Shown: positions 13,201-23,812 of the stretch, one piece after another | How the letters are laid out: each line of letters begins with the position of its first letter | Position numbering within the stretch: position 1 is the stretch's first letter | Source: Dioscorea cayenensis subsp. rotundata | Taxonomy: Eukaryota; Streptophyta; Magnoliopsida; Dioscoreales; Dioscoreaceae | NCBI RefSeq assembly: GCF_009730915.1 | Contig: NC_052489.1 | Location: forward strand, 24,979,916-25,043,915 | DNA length: 64,000 nucleotides | Direction: 5' to 3' | Translations under genes and position numbers: made by a program | The notes under the pieces: model-generated | What the model was told of the DNA's origin: nothing | Database searches by the model: none | Seen by the model: only the letters and a program-made list of their open reading frames with translations

Positions 13201-14197
13201 TCTTCAGAGGGATTTGTTTCAGGACATTTTAATATTTCTCGAGGTATTTCTTTTTTCATTTTTTATTCATTGGGCAATTTCTACCAAGAAAACTATATGT
13301 AGTGGTGGCATAATTTGAACTGTTATTGTCAGACTGGTGAGTGCCCTGAGATCTCTATGAGGATTTCTAACAACTTGGGTGCACTGAGAGTGACAACGCG
13401 TGCTCAATCCATTCAGGTATTTTGGCTCTAGCTGTTGTTACCTTCCTCATTGTATAATAAATTGCTATCTTTCACTAACATTATTTTCGTCAGTTAAACT
13501 TTCTGAAACGCTTCCTTGCAAGTGGTTTCCTGAAGCACATGCAGGTTAGAATCTGCTAAATAGTCCTTTCTGGCTATTGTTTTTATTTGCCAATTTCAAA
13601 TGTGTTCACATTAAGTGATTGATTTCATCGGGGTTCTGCAGGACAATGAGTTACTTCATGATGTTTTTAGTTTCACTCCGGGGAAGAAGGGAAACTTGTC
13701 AAGCAAAGAAAAGGTAATTGCAATTTTCCTAGTGATAGCTTGGAGTTTGTTGTCAATAAATATGCAATAGCTTGGAGAGACACGTTTTCCCAATGAAGTG
13801 AATATTTTCTTAATTATGAATTTGTTCATTTATATATGCATTTATATGCATTTTTTTTCATTCAACATTGGTGACTGATCTCTCCAAAACCTTATAACAC
13901 ACTTTGGTTATCTCAATAACATCTCCAATTCCTGTTTACTGCATCATAAATGTTGAAATTTTCTCTTGCAGAGGATGTTCATGTCACCAAATTCTGTGGT
14001 TAATAAAGAACGAACTCAAATGAGAAACAAGTACCGCTCATGGGCCCAGGTATCTATTGGCTGCTTGTGATTACTCATTATTTGTTTTTCTCTCATCATT
14101 AATAAACTGAGAAAACTTAAATATTTCAATGCGTGTAACGTTGTGTTTGCAGGATAGGAACCAGGGGCATTACTCTGTGATTGCTGAAGATGCTTAG
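10295..14197 (+). CDS. IFRD (interferon-related developmental regulator) family protein, complete, 13 exons
   Basis: Exons: 10295-10304, 10862-11027, 11844-11924, 12111-12193, 12265-12380, 12469-12579, 12719-12831, 12937-13243, 13333-13416, 13494-13544, 13642-13713, 13972-14049, 14153-14197. They join to 439 codons (438 aa) without a stop, and all splice sites are GT-AG. The first coding exon holds only ten bases (MGR plus one base). A basic start (KREQRR) and an Asp/Ser-rich stretch precede the long helical IFRD repeat domain (about residues 40-330, with DRAVRIAAGEAIALIFE and LNQVRELSAEAGG). The short IFRD C-terminal domain follows at about 380-438, ending RNKYRSWAQDRNQGHYSVIAE. In animals IFRD1/2 act as transcriptional co-regulators; the plant function is little known. 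The family is certain, the role is not. Confidence 0.93.
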
Positions 14198-15020
14198 TAA
14201 GATCAGTGGTCTGAGACAGCACAACAATTGATGAATCCCACTGAGGATAATCTTTTCCATTTTGTTCTAGTATTTTCATTGTTTATCATTTGGACTCTTG
14301 TCTGGAATGAATCCTCTCTATATCTATTATTGTCGCAAGGCTGGGTTTGTGAACTACTTTATCCTACATTACATTTCAACTGGAATAATAAAAGTTTATT
14401 TTATTCTCTCTGTTTTTTTTCCTTGCTTACAAATTTTAAGAACATGTATCTCTACATGACATTGTTGAGGTTCACTGTTATTGCTCCTAATTTTTAACGA
14501 AATTTCGCTGTAAAAAAATAAAAAAAACTGTTTGGAAGCAAAAGACCATGACAAGCTCTAAATTAAGTATTAAAATGAGAAAAAATTAGCCTCTCAATTC
14601 AAAGTGCAAAATAAAGAGAAAAGCATTTCCCATCAATAGTAATGGAAACGCAGAAACGCTGTTAATTATAAATTAAAATTTAAAATATAAAATTTAAATT
14701 TAAAATATAACGGTTAGTTTTCGTCCCGCTTTTTCAGGCTCGTGAGTCGCGCGTGACCCAGTGGTTTTCCCGGGAAATTCCCATTTAATATAAACATGCC
14801 CAATCCTTAATGAATTCCAGAGAGAAAAAGACGAGAACCATCATTCTGATTTCCATCTCTGAGGTGAACATTAGAATCCATTAAACATTAAATAGTCCTA
14901 CATTTCCATTATTATTCCTGTTTGATTGATTAAATTTAAACATGAAATCCATCCAATTCATGGTTATGCTTCTCAATTTAATGGGGATTTCCCATTGCAG
15001 AGAAATAAAAGGAGAAACAC
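14198..15020. other. IFRD 3' UTR and BT promoter/leader
   Basis: This holds the IFRD 3' UTR and the BT gene promoter. A TATA-like tttaatataaac lies at about 14783-14795. The 5' leader seems to contain an intron, with donor GAG|gtgaac at 14864 and acceptor ccattgcag ending at 15000, twenty bases before the ATG. Both promoter and leader intron are inferred from sequence alone. Confidence 0.5.
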
Positions 15021-16434
15021 ATGGCGGACAAGAGAAGGATCAGTGGGAGTGAAGCTTCTTCTCCCCTAGCACCATCCATTTCTGGATTCATTAGAAGGAA
15101 AAATCATTGGAGAGGATTATCAAACCCTTCAAATGCTGACTTGTGGGTTCGGCTTTTCAATGAAGGTTATGGGGCCGATGTTCTTGTTGTTACAAATGGC
15201 TGCATCATCCCTGCTCATGCCATCATTCTTGTTAGCTCTTATTAACTTTTCTATTTTTCAGTTGGATGTCAAGTTTATATAACAAGATAAAAGGCAACAT
15301 TTGACTAGCTAATTAAGTATATATCACAGGGCATGGCATCACCTGTGCTGAAGAACATGATTAGGCAATCTAAAGGCCGGAGGGGTGGTCGGAGAATAAT
15401 CTCGATCAGTGGAGCTCCTGATCAAGCAGTTCGGGCCTTCCTTCGGTTTATATATTCATCATGGTAGCTATTAAATCTTTTCCAGCACAAATGCTGATCA
15501 AGTTTTCAATCAGTTTTTAAGTATACATATTGCTTGGGATGCATTTTATGTAGTTATGAGGAAGAGGAGATCAACCAGTATGCACTTCACCTGCTGGTGC
15601 TATCCCATGTGTTTGTGATCACCTCATTGAAAAAATTGTGTGTGCAGCAGCTGGAAAAGAGGTTAATCACTGTCCAAAATGTTGCCGATGTCTTACAACT
15701 TGCTTGCCTTTGCGACGCTCCTCGTCTTGTCCTAGTTTGCCACCGATTGATCATACGAAACTTCAAGTCAGTCTCGGCCACTGATGGATGGAAAGTAATG
15801 AAACAAAGCAATCCAAAGCTTGAAAGAGAGATACTAGAGTCCCTTGTAGATGTTGATTCAGTAAGTCTTAAACAATATAACTACATGAAATAACCATATA
15901 ATACAGAGACTAGTCTAATATAAAATATATTTTCAGGAAAGGAAAGAGAAACAGAGGAAACTGAAGGAGAGGAAAATATATCTGCAACTGAATGAAGCCA
16001 TGGAAGCTCTTGTTCATATATGCAGTAACGGATGTCGAACAATTGGTCCACATGATAAAGCGCTCAAGGGAAGTAGTTGTGAATTCCCGGCATGTAAAGG
16101 GATCGAATCGCTTATTCGGCATTTTGCCGCATGTAAAGATAGAGCACTTGGTGGTTGCAGTCAGTGCAAGAGAATGTGGCAACTCCTCGAGCTCCATTCC
16201 AGGTTATGCTCAACAAAAGATGGGTGCAACGTTCCCCTTTGCAGGTATATTTTACTAAATTATTTAATTAACTGATGTGGGACTATTATGATTATTATGT
16301 TAATCTGATTTTGGGTGTATGAGTGAAGGCATTTTAAGGAGAAGGTGTTGCAGCAAAACAAGAAGGATGAGCTGAAGTGGAAGTTGTTGGTGAGAAAGGT
16401 GATGGAGGTTAAAACAACTTCTTTGTTTTCCTGA
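15021..16434 (+). CDS. BT: BTB and TAZ domain protein (BT family), complete, 5 exons
   Basis: BT proteins are plant-specific: a BTB domain that can engage CUL3 E3 ligases, joined to a TAZ zinc-binding domain and a calmodulin-binding tail, acting in hormone, nutrient and developmental responses. Exons are 15021-15230, 15330-15463, 15554-15860, 15937-16244 and 16329-16434, giving 355 codons (354 aa) with GT-AG introns. The BTB fold starts near residue 50 ([20 protein letters not shown]) and runs to about 150. An alpha-helical BACK-like stretch follows ([20 protein letters not shown]). The Lys/Glu-rich linker leads to the TAZ domain at about 232-330, with the expected Cys/His clusters ([46 protein letters not shown]). 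The tail [12 protein letters not shown] fits the calmodulin-binding end. No lesions. The BT subgroup (1/2 versus 3-5) is unresolved. Confidence 0.95.
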
Positions 16435-16867
16435 AACTAACTGAACTGTTTCTTTGTATAATTTGGGAGCATAATTCAAGGAATGAAAAAAAGTAACAAC
16501 ACCCTTGGATTTTTTTTTCTTGGATTACTAACAAAAGAAAAAAAAAATTGTGCATTACTATTTTTCCGTCTATTTCATTTCTAAAAGGCAACATGATCTG
16601 TCTATTTTTTTTAAAAATAATATATAAAGTTATAAACCTATTGACTTGAATAAAACAAAATGTTTGTCCATCATCCCTAATGTGACAATTAGCTGCTTAT
16701 TAAAGTCAACTTGAAGTTTTTTAATTCTTTAATTATGTTGAGGTGAAGTAAAGTGCTTCCTTTTCTTAAAATACATTGCACGCCACCAATATGAAAATGG
16801 TTTATTTTGAGAAACAGCAAGACCTGGAGTTAAATTAATTAGCATCTTTTGTCTACCTCTCAACAAA

Positions 16868-17130
16868 CATAATTTGACTAAATAAATCCACTACTTTTAA
16901 AGTTTCCACTAAAATCTCTTTCAATACTCGAAAATATGATTTATTTTATAAAAAAAAACATAATTTGACTAAATAAATCCACTACTTTTAAAGTTTCCAC
17001 TAAAATCTCTTTCAAATACGTGAAAATATGACTCATTTTATCAAAAAAAACAAACATAATTTGACAAAATAAATCCACCACTTTTAAAGTTTCCACTAAA
17101 ATCTCTTTCAAATACTTAAAAATATGATTC
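16868..17130. repeat. Three-copy tandem repeat, period 91-96 bp
   Basis: Each unit begins cataatttgac(t/a)aaataaatcc and continues through cttttaaagtttccactaaaatctctttcaa in three pieces that match almost base for base. Units start at 16868, 16959 and 17055. It is non-coding; the minus-strand frame through it just repeats the same peptide. Confidence 0.9.
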
Positions 17131-17216
17131 AAGTAATCACTTAAAAAAAAATCAAAATTAAAAGATCAATTATTAAAAAAAAAAAGAAAAAAAAATAAAA
17201 GATCAAGACCATGTGA

Positions 17217-17256
17217 ATTATTTTATTTTATTTTATTTTATTTTATTTTATTTTTT
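17217..17256. repeat. (TTTTA)n microsatellite
   Basis: Seven to eight consecutive ttatt/tttta units with no interruption. Confidence 0.9.
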
Positions 17257-17544
17257 GAAAAGGTGGACCATGTGAATTATAAAAACAAGCATGAACTTTA
17301 TTATTTATCATTTTCAAGCAGCCATACTTGTCCACTGAAGTCTAAAACCATGTTCTGAATACATCTCAACCGGCCAATTATTGAGTTCATATTTCACCAT
17401 AAATAAACCGATTCCACCCACCGTCTCTTTTGACACGCTCTACACTTAACTCGGTCCATTTCAAATTAAAACAGTTTAACTTCTCACCTCCTAATCTATC
17501 TATATATCACTAACTAAACCTTTCTTTTCATCAAACTCCTTAGC

Positions 17545-17592
17545 CTTCTTCTTCTTCTTCTTCTTCTTCTTCTTCTTCTTCTTCTTCTTCTA
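17545..17592. repeat. (CTT)n microsatellite in DUF538 leader
   Basis: About fifteen CTT units ending 33 bp before the ATG, so probably within the transcribed leader. CT-rich leaders are common near plant transcription starts. Confidence 0.9.
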
Positions 17593-17624
17593 GTTCAATA
17601 CATTTTAACTCTTTTCATTAAGAA

Positions 17625-18050
17625 ATGGCATCCCAAGCCATTGAGAGTCACCGGGAAGGTGCAGAGATCGTAAAAGGTGACGCCTCTTGCAAGAAGAAGG
17701 CTGCCGAAGTGCTCGGAGAGCTCGGTCTTCCGAATGGTTTGTTTCCATTGGATGACATTCAAGAGTTTGGTTACAACCGTGCAGGTGGATTCATTTGGCT
17801 TGTCCAGAAGAAGAAGAAGGAACACACATTCAAGAAGATCAAACAAGTTGTGTCTTATGCCACTGAGGTTACTGCCTTTGTTGAGAAGGGAAAGATGATG
17901 AAGATCAGCGGAGTGAAGACTAGAGAGCTTCTTCTTTGGCTGTCTGTTGTGGAGATGTACATTGAGGATCCTTCTTCTGGGAAAATCACCTTCAAGACCG
18001 GCACTGGCCTCTCTGATAGCTTCCCTGTGTCTGCTTTTGAGCTTGAATAG
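17625..18050 (+). CDS. DUF538 family protein, single exon, complete
   Basis: This encodes a 141-residue protein in one exon, the usual length and structure for plant DUF538 proteins. The fold signature is present: an amphipathic N-terminal helix region (KKKAAEVLGELGLPNGLFPL), then IQEFGYNRAGGFIWLVQ and a set of short beta strands. The C-terminal half contains GVKTRELLLWLSVVEMYIED and ends with FPVSAFE. There is no signal peptide, so a cytosolic location is likely, unlike secreted DUF538 members. A structural likeness to lipid-binding bactericidal/permeability proteins has been proposed for the family; the biochemical role is not established. The start is the only sensible ATG, after a CTT-rich leader. 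Satellite DNA begins 230 bp past the stop codon. Confidence 0.93.
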   Translation: MASQAIESHREGAEIVKGDASCKKKAAEVLGELGLPNGLFPLDDIQEFGYNRAGGFIWLVQKKKKEHTFKKIKQVVSYATEVTAFVEKGKMMKISGVKTRELLLWLSVVEMYIEDPSSGKITFKTGTGLSDSFPVSAFELE

Positions 18051-18279
18051 AGAGATACATTTGAGCCCTTTAATCTTCATCATATGAATTTTGTTTCTTA
18101 ATTTGTTTTTGTTTAAATATGATTGTGTTGAAGTGAATGTGGTCACTGTTGTTCCTAAGCAAGAAAAGGATAAGAATTAATTTGTAAGCTTCTCCATTTT
18201 ATACTTTTCTAAATGTCTCTTTTTCTATTTATCAAGATTATGGGAAAAAATTCAATATATCGCATGTATTACATTTGAA

Positions 18280-21200
18280 GTTTAGTATTGATTAATGGAA
18301 TTATTGTCATATCAGATATGAAGTTGATTGACCGTTTGCGAAAACTGTTTACTAACTTTGATGATTCAATTTGCTTCATCGTATGCTTATTAGTGGATAA
18401 CTTTCTCAAACATCAACTTAAGTTCAGATGCATAACTACCAACAAATGTGCATTAAATAAAAGTTCATATAAATATGTGATCGAGTCAAATTTATACGAA
18501 CCGATTAATTAAAATATATTAAAACCTCAACAATGAGAAAGGACAACCATGCAATGCACATGCTGCAATCATGAATTATTTTTTTAGTCTTCAAACTATA
18601 TTTGGGTAATTAAAAAATTATTAGTCTTCAATCTCCAATAATGTAAAAAATCAGTGATTATAAGATTAGTATTGATTAAGGGGATTATTGTCATATGAGC
18701 TATGAAGTTGATTGACTGCTTGTGTATATTGTTTACTAACTTTGATGCTTTATTTTGCTACATCGTATGCTTATTAGTGGATCCTTTCTCAAACATCAAC
18801 TTAAGTTCGGATGCATAATTACCAAAGAGTTTTGCATTAATTAATGAAAGTTCATATAAATGTGTGATTGAGTCAAATTTATATGAACCGATTAATTATT
18901 TTTTTTTTTTAAAAACTCAACAATAAGAAAGAACAAACATGCAATGCACATGCGTAATCATGACTTATTTTTTTAGTCTTCAAACTCTATTTGGCTAATT
19001 AAAAAAATATTCATCTTCAATCTCTAGTAATGTAAAAAAAAAAATCAGTGATTATAAGATTAGTATTGATTAATGGGATTATTGTTATATCAACTATGAA
19101 GTTGATTGATCGCTTGTGTATACTGTTTACTAACTTTGATGCTTTATTTTGCTTCATCGTATACTTATTAGTGGACCACTTTCTCAAACGTCAACCTAAG
19201 TTCGGATGCATAACTACCAACTAATGTTGCATTAAATGAAAGGTCATATAAATATGTGATCGAGTCAAATTTATATGAACCGATTAATTAAAATATATTA
19301 AAACCTCAACAATAAGAAACAACAACCATGCAATGCACATGCTGCAATCATGAATTATTTTTTTAGTCTTCAAACTCTATTTGGCTAATTAAAATAAATA
19401 TTAGTCTTCAATCTAAAATAAAGAAAAAAAATCAGTGATTATAAGTTTAGTATTGATTAATGGGATTATTGTCATATGAGCTATGAAGTTGATTGACTGC
19501 TTGTGTGTATCGTTTACTAACTTTGATGCTTTATTTGCTTCATCGTATGCTTATTAGTGGATCACTTTCTCAAACATCAACTTAAGTGCAGATCCATAAC
19601 TACCAAAGAATTTTGCATTAATTAATGAAAGTTCATATAAATGTGTGACTGAGTCAAATTTATATAAACCGATTAATTATTTTTTTTTTTAAAACTCAAC
19701 AATAAGAAAGGACAACCATGCAATGCACATGCTGTAATCAAGAATAATTTTTTTAGTCTTCAAAACCTATTTGGCTAATTAAAAAAATATTAGTCTTCAA
19801 TCTCTAGTAATGTAAAAAAAAAAATTAGTGATTATAAGTCTAGTATTGATTAGTGGGATTATTATCATATCAACTATGAAGTTGATTGACCACTTGCGTA
19901 TACTGTTTACTAACTTTGATGCGTTATTTTCCTTCATTGTATGCTTATTAGTGGATCACTTTCTCAAACATCAACTTAAGTTCGGATGCATAACTACCAA
20001 CTAATGTTGCATTAAATGAAAGTTCATATAAATATGTCATCCATTCAAATTTATATGAACCGATTAATTAAAATTTATTAAAAAGTCAACAATAAGAAAA
20101 GACAACCATGCAATGCACATGCTGCAATCATGAATTATTTTTTTTTTGTCTTCAAACTCTATTTGGCTAATTAAAACAATATTAGTCTTCATCTCTAATA
20201 ATGTAAAAAAAAAAAAATCAGTGATTATAAGTTTAGTTTTGATTAATGGGATTATTGTTATATCAGCCATGAAGTTGATTGACCGCTTGCGTGTACCGTT
20301 TACAAACTTTGATGCTTTATTTTGCTTCATCGTATACTTATTGATGGATCACTTTCTCAAACATCAACTTAAGTTCGGATGCATAACTATCAAAGAATTT
20401 TGCATTAATAAATGAAAGCTCATATAAATGTGTGATTGAGTCAAATTTACATGAATCGATTAATTATTTTTTTTTTAAAAACTCAACAATAAGAAAGGAC
20501 AACCATGCAATGCACATGCTGTAATCATGAATTTTTTTTAGTCTTCAAACCCTATTTGGCTAATTAAAAAAATATTAGTCTTCAATATCTAATAATGTAA
20601 AAAAATCATTGATTATAAGTTTAGTATTGATTAATGGGATTATTGTCATCCCAGCTATGAAGTTGAATGACCGCTTGCGTATACTGTTTACTAACTTTGA
20701 TACTTTATTTTGCTTCATCGTATACTTATTAGTGGACCACTTTCTGAAACATCAACGTAAGTTCGAATGTATAACTACCAAAGAATTTTGCATTAATTAA
20801 TGAAAGTTCATATAAATGTGTGATTGAGTCAAATTTATATGAACCGATTAATTATTTTTTTTTAAAAACTCAACAAAAAGGAAGGACAACCATGCAATGC
20901 ACATGCTGTAATCATGAATTATTTTTTTAGTCTTCAAACCCTATTTGGCTAATTAAAAAAATATTAGTCTTCAATCTCTAGTAATGTAAAAAAAAATCAG
21001 TGATTATAAGTTTAGTATTGATTAGTGGGATTATTATCATATCAACTATGAAGTTGATTGACCGCTCGCGTATATTGTTTATTAACTTTGATGCTTTATT
21101 TTGCTTCATCGTATGCTTATTATTGGATCACTTTCTCAAACATCAACTTAAGTTCGGATGCATAACTACCAAAGAATTTTGCATTAATTAATGAAAGTTC

Positions 21201-23230
21201 ATATAAATGTGTGATTGAGTCAAATTTATATGAACCGATTAATTATTTTTTTTTAAAAACTCAACAACAAGAAAGGACAAACATGCAATGCACATGCTGT
21301 AATCATGAATTATTTTTTTAGTCTTTAAACCCTATTTGGTTAATTTAAAAAAATATTAGTCTTCAATCTCTAGTAATGTAAAAAAGAATCAGTGATTATA
21401 AGTTTAGTATTGATTAATGGGATTATTGTCATATCAGCTTTGAAGTTGATTGATGGCTTGAGTATACACGTTTACTAACTTTGATGCTTTATTTTGCTTC
21501 ATCGTATGCTTATTAGTGGATCACTTTCTCAAACATCAACTTAAGTTCGGATGCATAACGACCAAAGAATTTTGCATTAATTAATGAAAGTTCATATAAA
21601 TGTGTGATTGAGTCAAATTTATATGAACCGATTAATAATTTTTTTTTAAAGCTCAACAACAGGAAAGGACAACCATGCAATGCACATGCTGTAAACATGA
21701 ATAATTTTTTTTGTCTTCACACCCTATTTGGCTAATTAAACAAATATTAGTCTTCAATATCTAATAATGTAAAAAAATCATTGATTATAAGTTTAGTATT
21801 GATTAATGGGATTATTGTCATCTCGGCTATGAAGTTGATTGACCGCTTGCGTATATTGTTTACTAACTTTGATGCTTTATTTTGCTTCATCGTATACTTA
21901 TTAGTGGATCACTTTCTCAAACATCAACTTAAGTTCGTATGCATAACTACGAACTAATGTTGCATTAAATGAAAGTTCATAATAATATGTGATCGAGTCA
22001 AATTTATATGAACCGATTAATTAAAATGTATTAAAAACTCAACAATAAGAAAGGACAACCATGCAACGCACTTGCTGCAGTCATGTATTGTTTTTTTAGT
22101 CTTCAAACTCTATTTGGCTAATTAAAAAAATATTAGTCTTCAATCTCTAGTAATGTGAAAAAAACAGTGATTATAAGTTTTGTATTGATTAATGGGATTA
22201 TTGTCATATCAGCTATGTATTTGGTTGACAGCTTGCGTATACCATTTACTAACTTTGAAGCTTTATTTTGCTTCATCGTATGCTTATTAGTGGATCACTT
22301 TATCAAACATCAACTTAAGTTCGGATGCATAACTACCTAAGAATTTTGCATTAATTAATGAAAGTTCATATAAATGTGTGATTGAGTCAAATTTATATGA
22401 ACCGATTAATTATTTTTTTTTAAAAACTCAACAGCAAGATAGGACAAACATGCAATGCACATGCTGTAATCATGACTTATTTTTTTAGTCTTCAAACTCT
22501 ATTTGGCTAATTAAAAAAATATTCATCTTCAATCTCTAGTAATGTAAAAAAAATCAGTGATTATAAGATTAGTATTGATTAATGGGATTATTGTTATATC
22601 AGCTATGAAGTTGATTGATCGCTTGTGTATACTGTTTACTAACTTTGATGCTTTATTTTGCTTCATCGTATACTTATTAGTGGACCACTTTCTCAAATGT
22701 CAACCTAAGTTCAGATGCATAACTACCAATTAATGTTGCATTAAATGAAAGTTCATATAAATATGTGATCGAGTCAAATTTATATGAACCGATTAATTAA
22801 AATGTATTAAAACCTCAACAACAAGAAAGTACAACCATGCAATGCACATGCTGTAATCATGAATTATTTTTTTAGTCTTCAAACCCTATTTGGCTAATTA
22901 AAAAAATATTAGTCTTCAATCTCTAGTAATGTAAAAGAAAATCAACGATTATAAGTTTAGTATTGATTAATGGGATTATTGTCATATCAGTAATGAAGTT
23001 GATTGACCGCTTGCGTATACCGTTTACAAAGTTTGATGCTTTTTTTTTTGCTTCATAGTATACTTATTGATGGATCACTTTCTTAAACATCAACTTAAGT
23101 TCGGATGCATAACTAACAAAGAATTTTGCATTAATAAATGAAAGTTCATATAAATGTGTGATTGAGTCAAATTTATATGAACCGATTAAATAATTTTTTT
23201 TAAAAAAACTCAACAACAAGAAAGGACAAC
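18280..23230. repeat. Satellite array, ~390-bp monomers (left segment)
   Basis: Head-to-tail copies of an AT-rich unit spaced about 385-395 bp apart; unit landmarks start at 18283, 18667, 19061 and 19448, and so on. Each unit contains tagtattgattaatggg, ctaactttgatgctttattt, catcaacttaagttcgg and accatgcaatgcacatgc. Two classes are evident. Type A has 'caaagaattttgcattaattaatg' split by small changes and a poly-T stretch after ccgattaatta. Type B has ctaatgttgcattaaatg and a ttaaaatatattaaaacctc stretch instead. The order from the left is B-A-B-A-B-A-A-A-A-B-A-B-A. I do not recognise the family. Short frames recurring in each unit are by-products of the repetition. Confidence 0.95.
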
Positions 23231-23812
23231 TGACGCAGCGGGATATAGTTGAGAACTTGTTTAGTCTATGAATACCCAAGTCAACAATGAAATGGAAACC
23301 TAAATCCTGTTTAGTCTAAGAATACCCAGGAATTTAGAGGAAAAACATATCAATTTTATTTCAAATTCAAGCTGCCTTCATAGCCCAAGGCTTACAAATA
23401 AATAGACCAACAAGAAACACTAAAAGAGAAATAAATCAAAAATTTTCCAAAAATAGAAAATTTGCGATTGACACCATAGAATACAAATTAAAAACCAAAA
23501 ATAGCGAATGCCAAAAACGGCGTCTCAATCAGAGATCTTCAGCCCAAGATATCGATGGAGGAAATCTTTCCATAAACGGCAAAACTGCTGTTTTCGAGGC
23601 CTAGATGATGGAATTTGGCCGAAAAAGGGTGTGACTCACAAGTTTGCGCAGCTAACTGTGACTTTTGCTTATTGACCTGTTTTCCATCTAATGGGGTCCT
23701 CTCATCACCAAAATTACCTCTTTAGGAAAATTACGAAAATGTCCCCGCCTAGGTCATCGCATCCCACTTGTCCAGGTAGGCGCAAGCTAGCTTACCAATC
23801 AGGTCCGCATCA
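23231..23812 (-). mobile_element. Solo LTR inserted in the satellite
   Basis: A 582-bp unique sequence interrupts one monomer exactly within accatgcaatg. It begins TGACGCAG and ends GTCCGCATCA (TG...CA, the canonical LTR ends) and is flanked by a perfect 5-bp duplication ACAAC (23226-23230 and 23813-23817). No internal retrotransposon coding follows, so it is a solo LTR left by LTR-LTR recombination. The orientation is a guess: read on the minus strand it begins TGATGCGGACC. Confidence 0.88.

Larger units (their letters stand above)
16435..17624. other. Intergenic region, BT to DUF538 gene
   Basis: BT 3' UTR, then AT-rich DNA. It contains three tandem copies of a 91-96-bp repeat (16868-17130), a (TTTTA)n tract (17217-17256), a TATA-like ctatctatatatcac at about 17496-17510 and a (CTT)n tract (17545-17592) in the presumed leader of the DUF538 gene. 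Confidence 0.6.
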
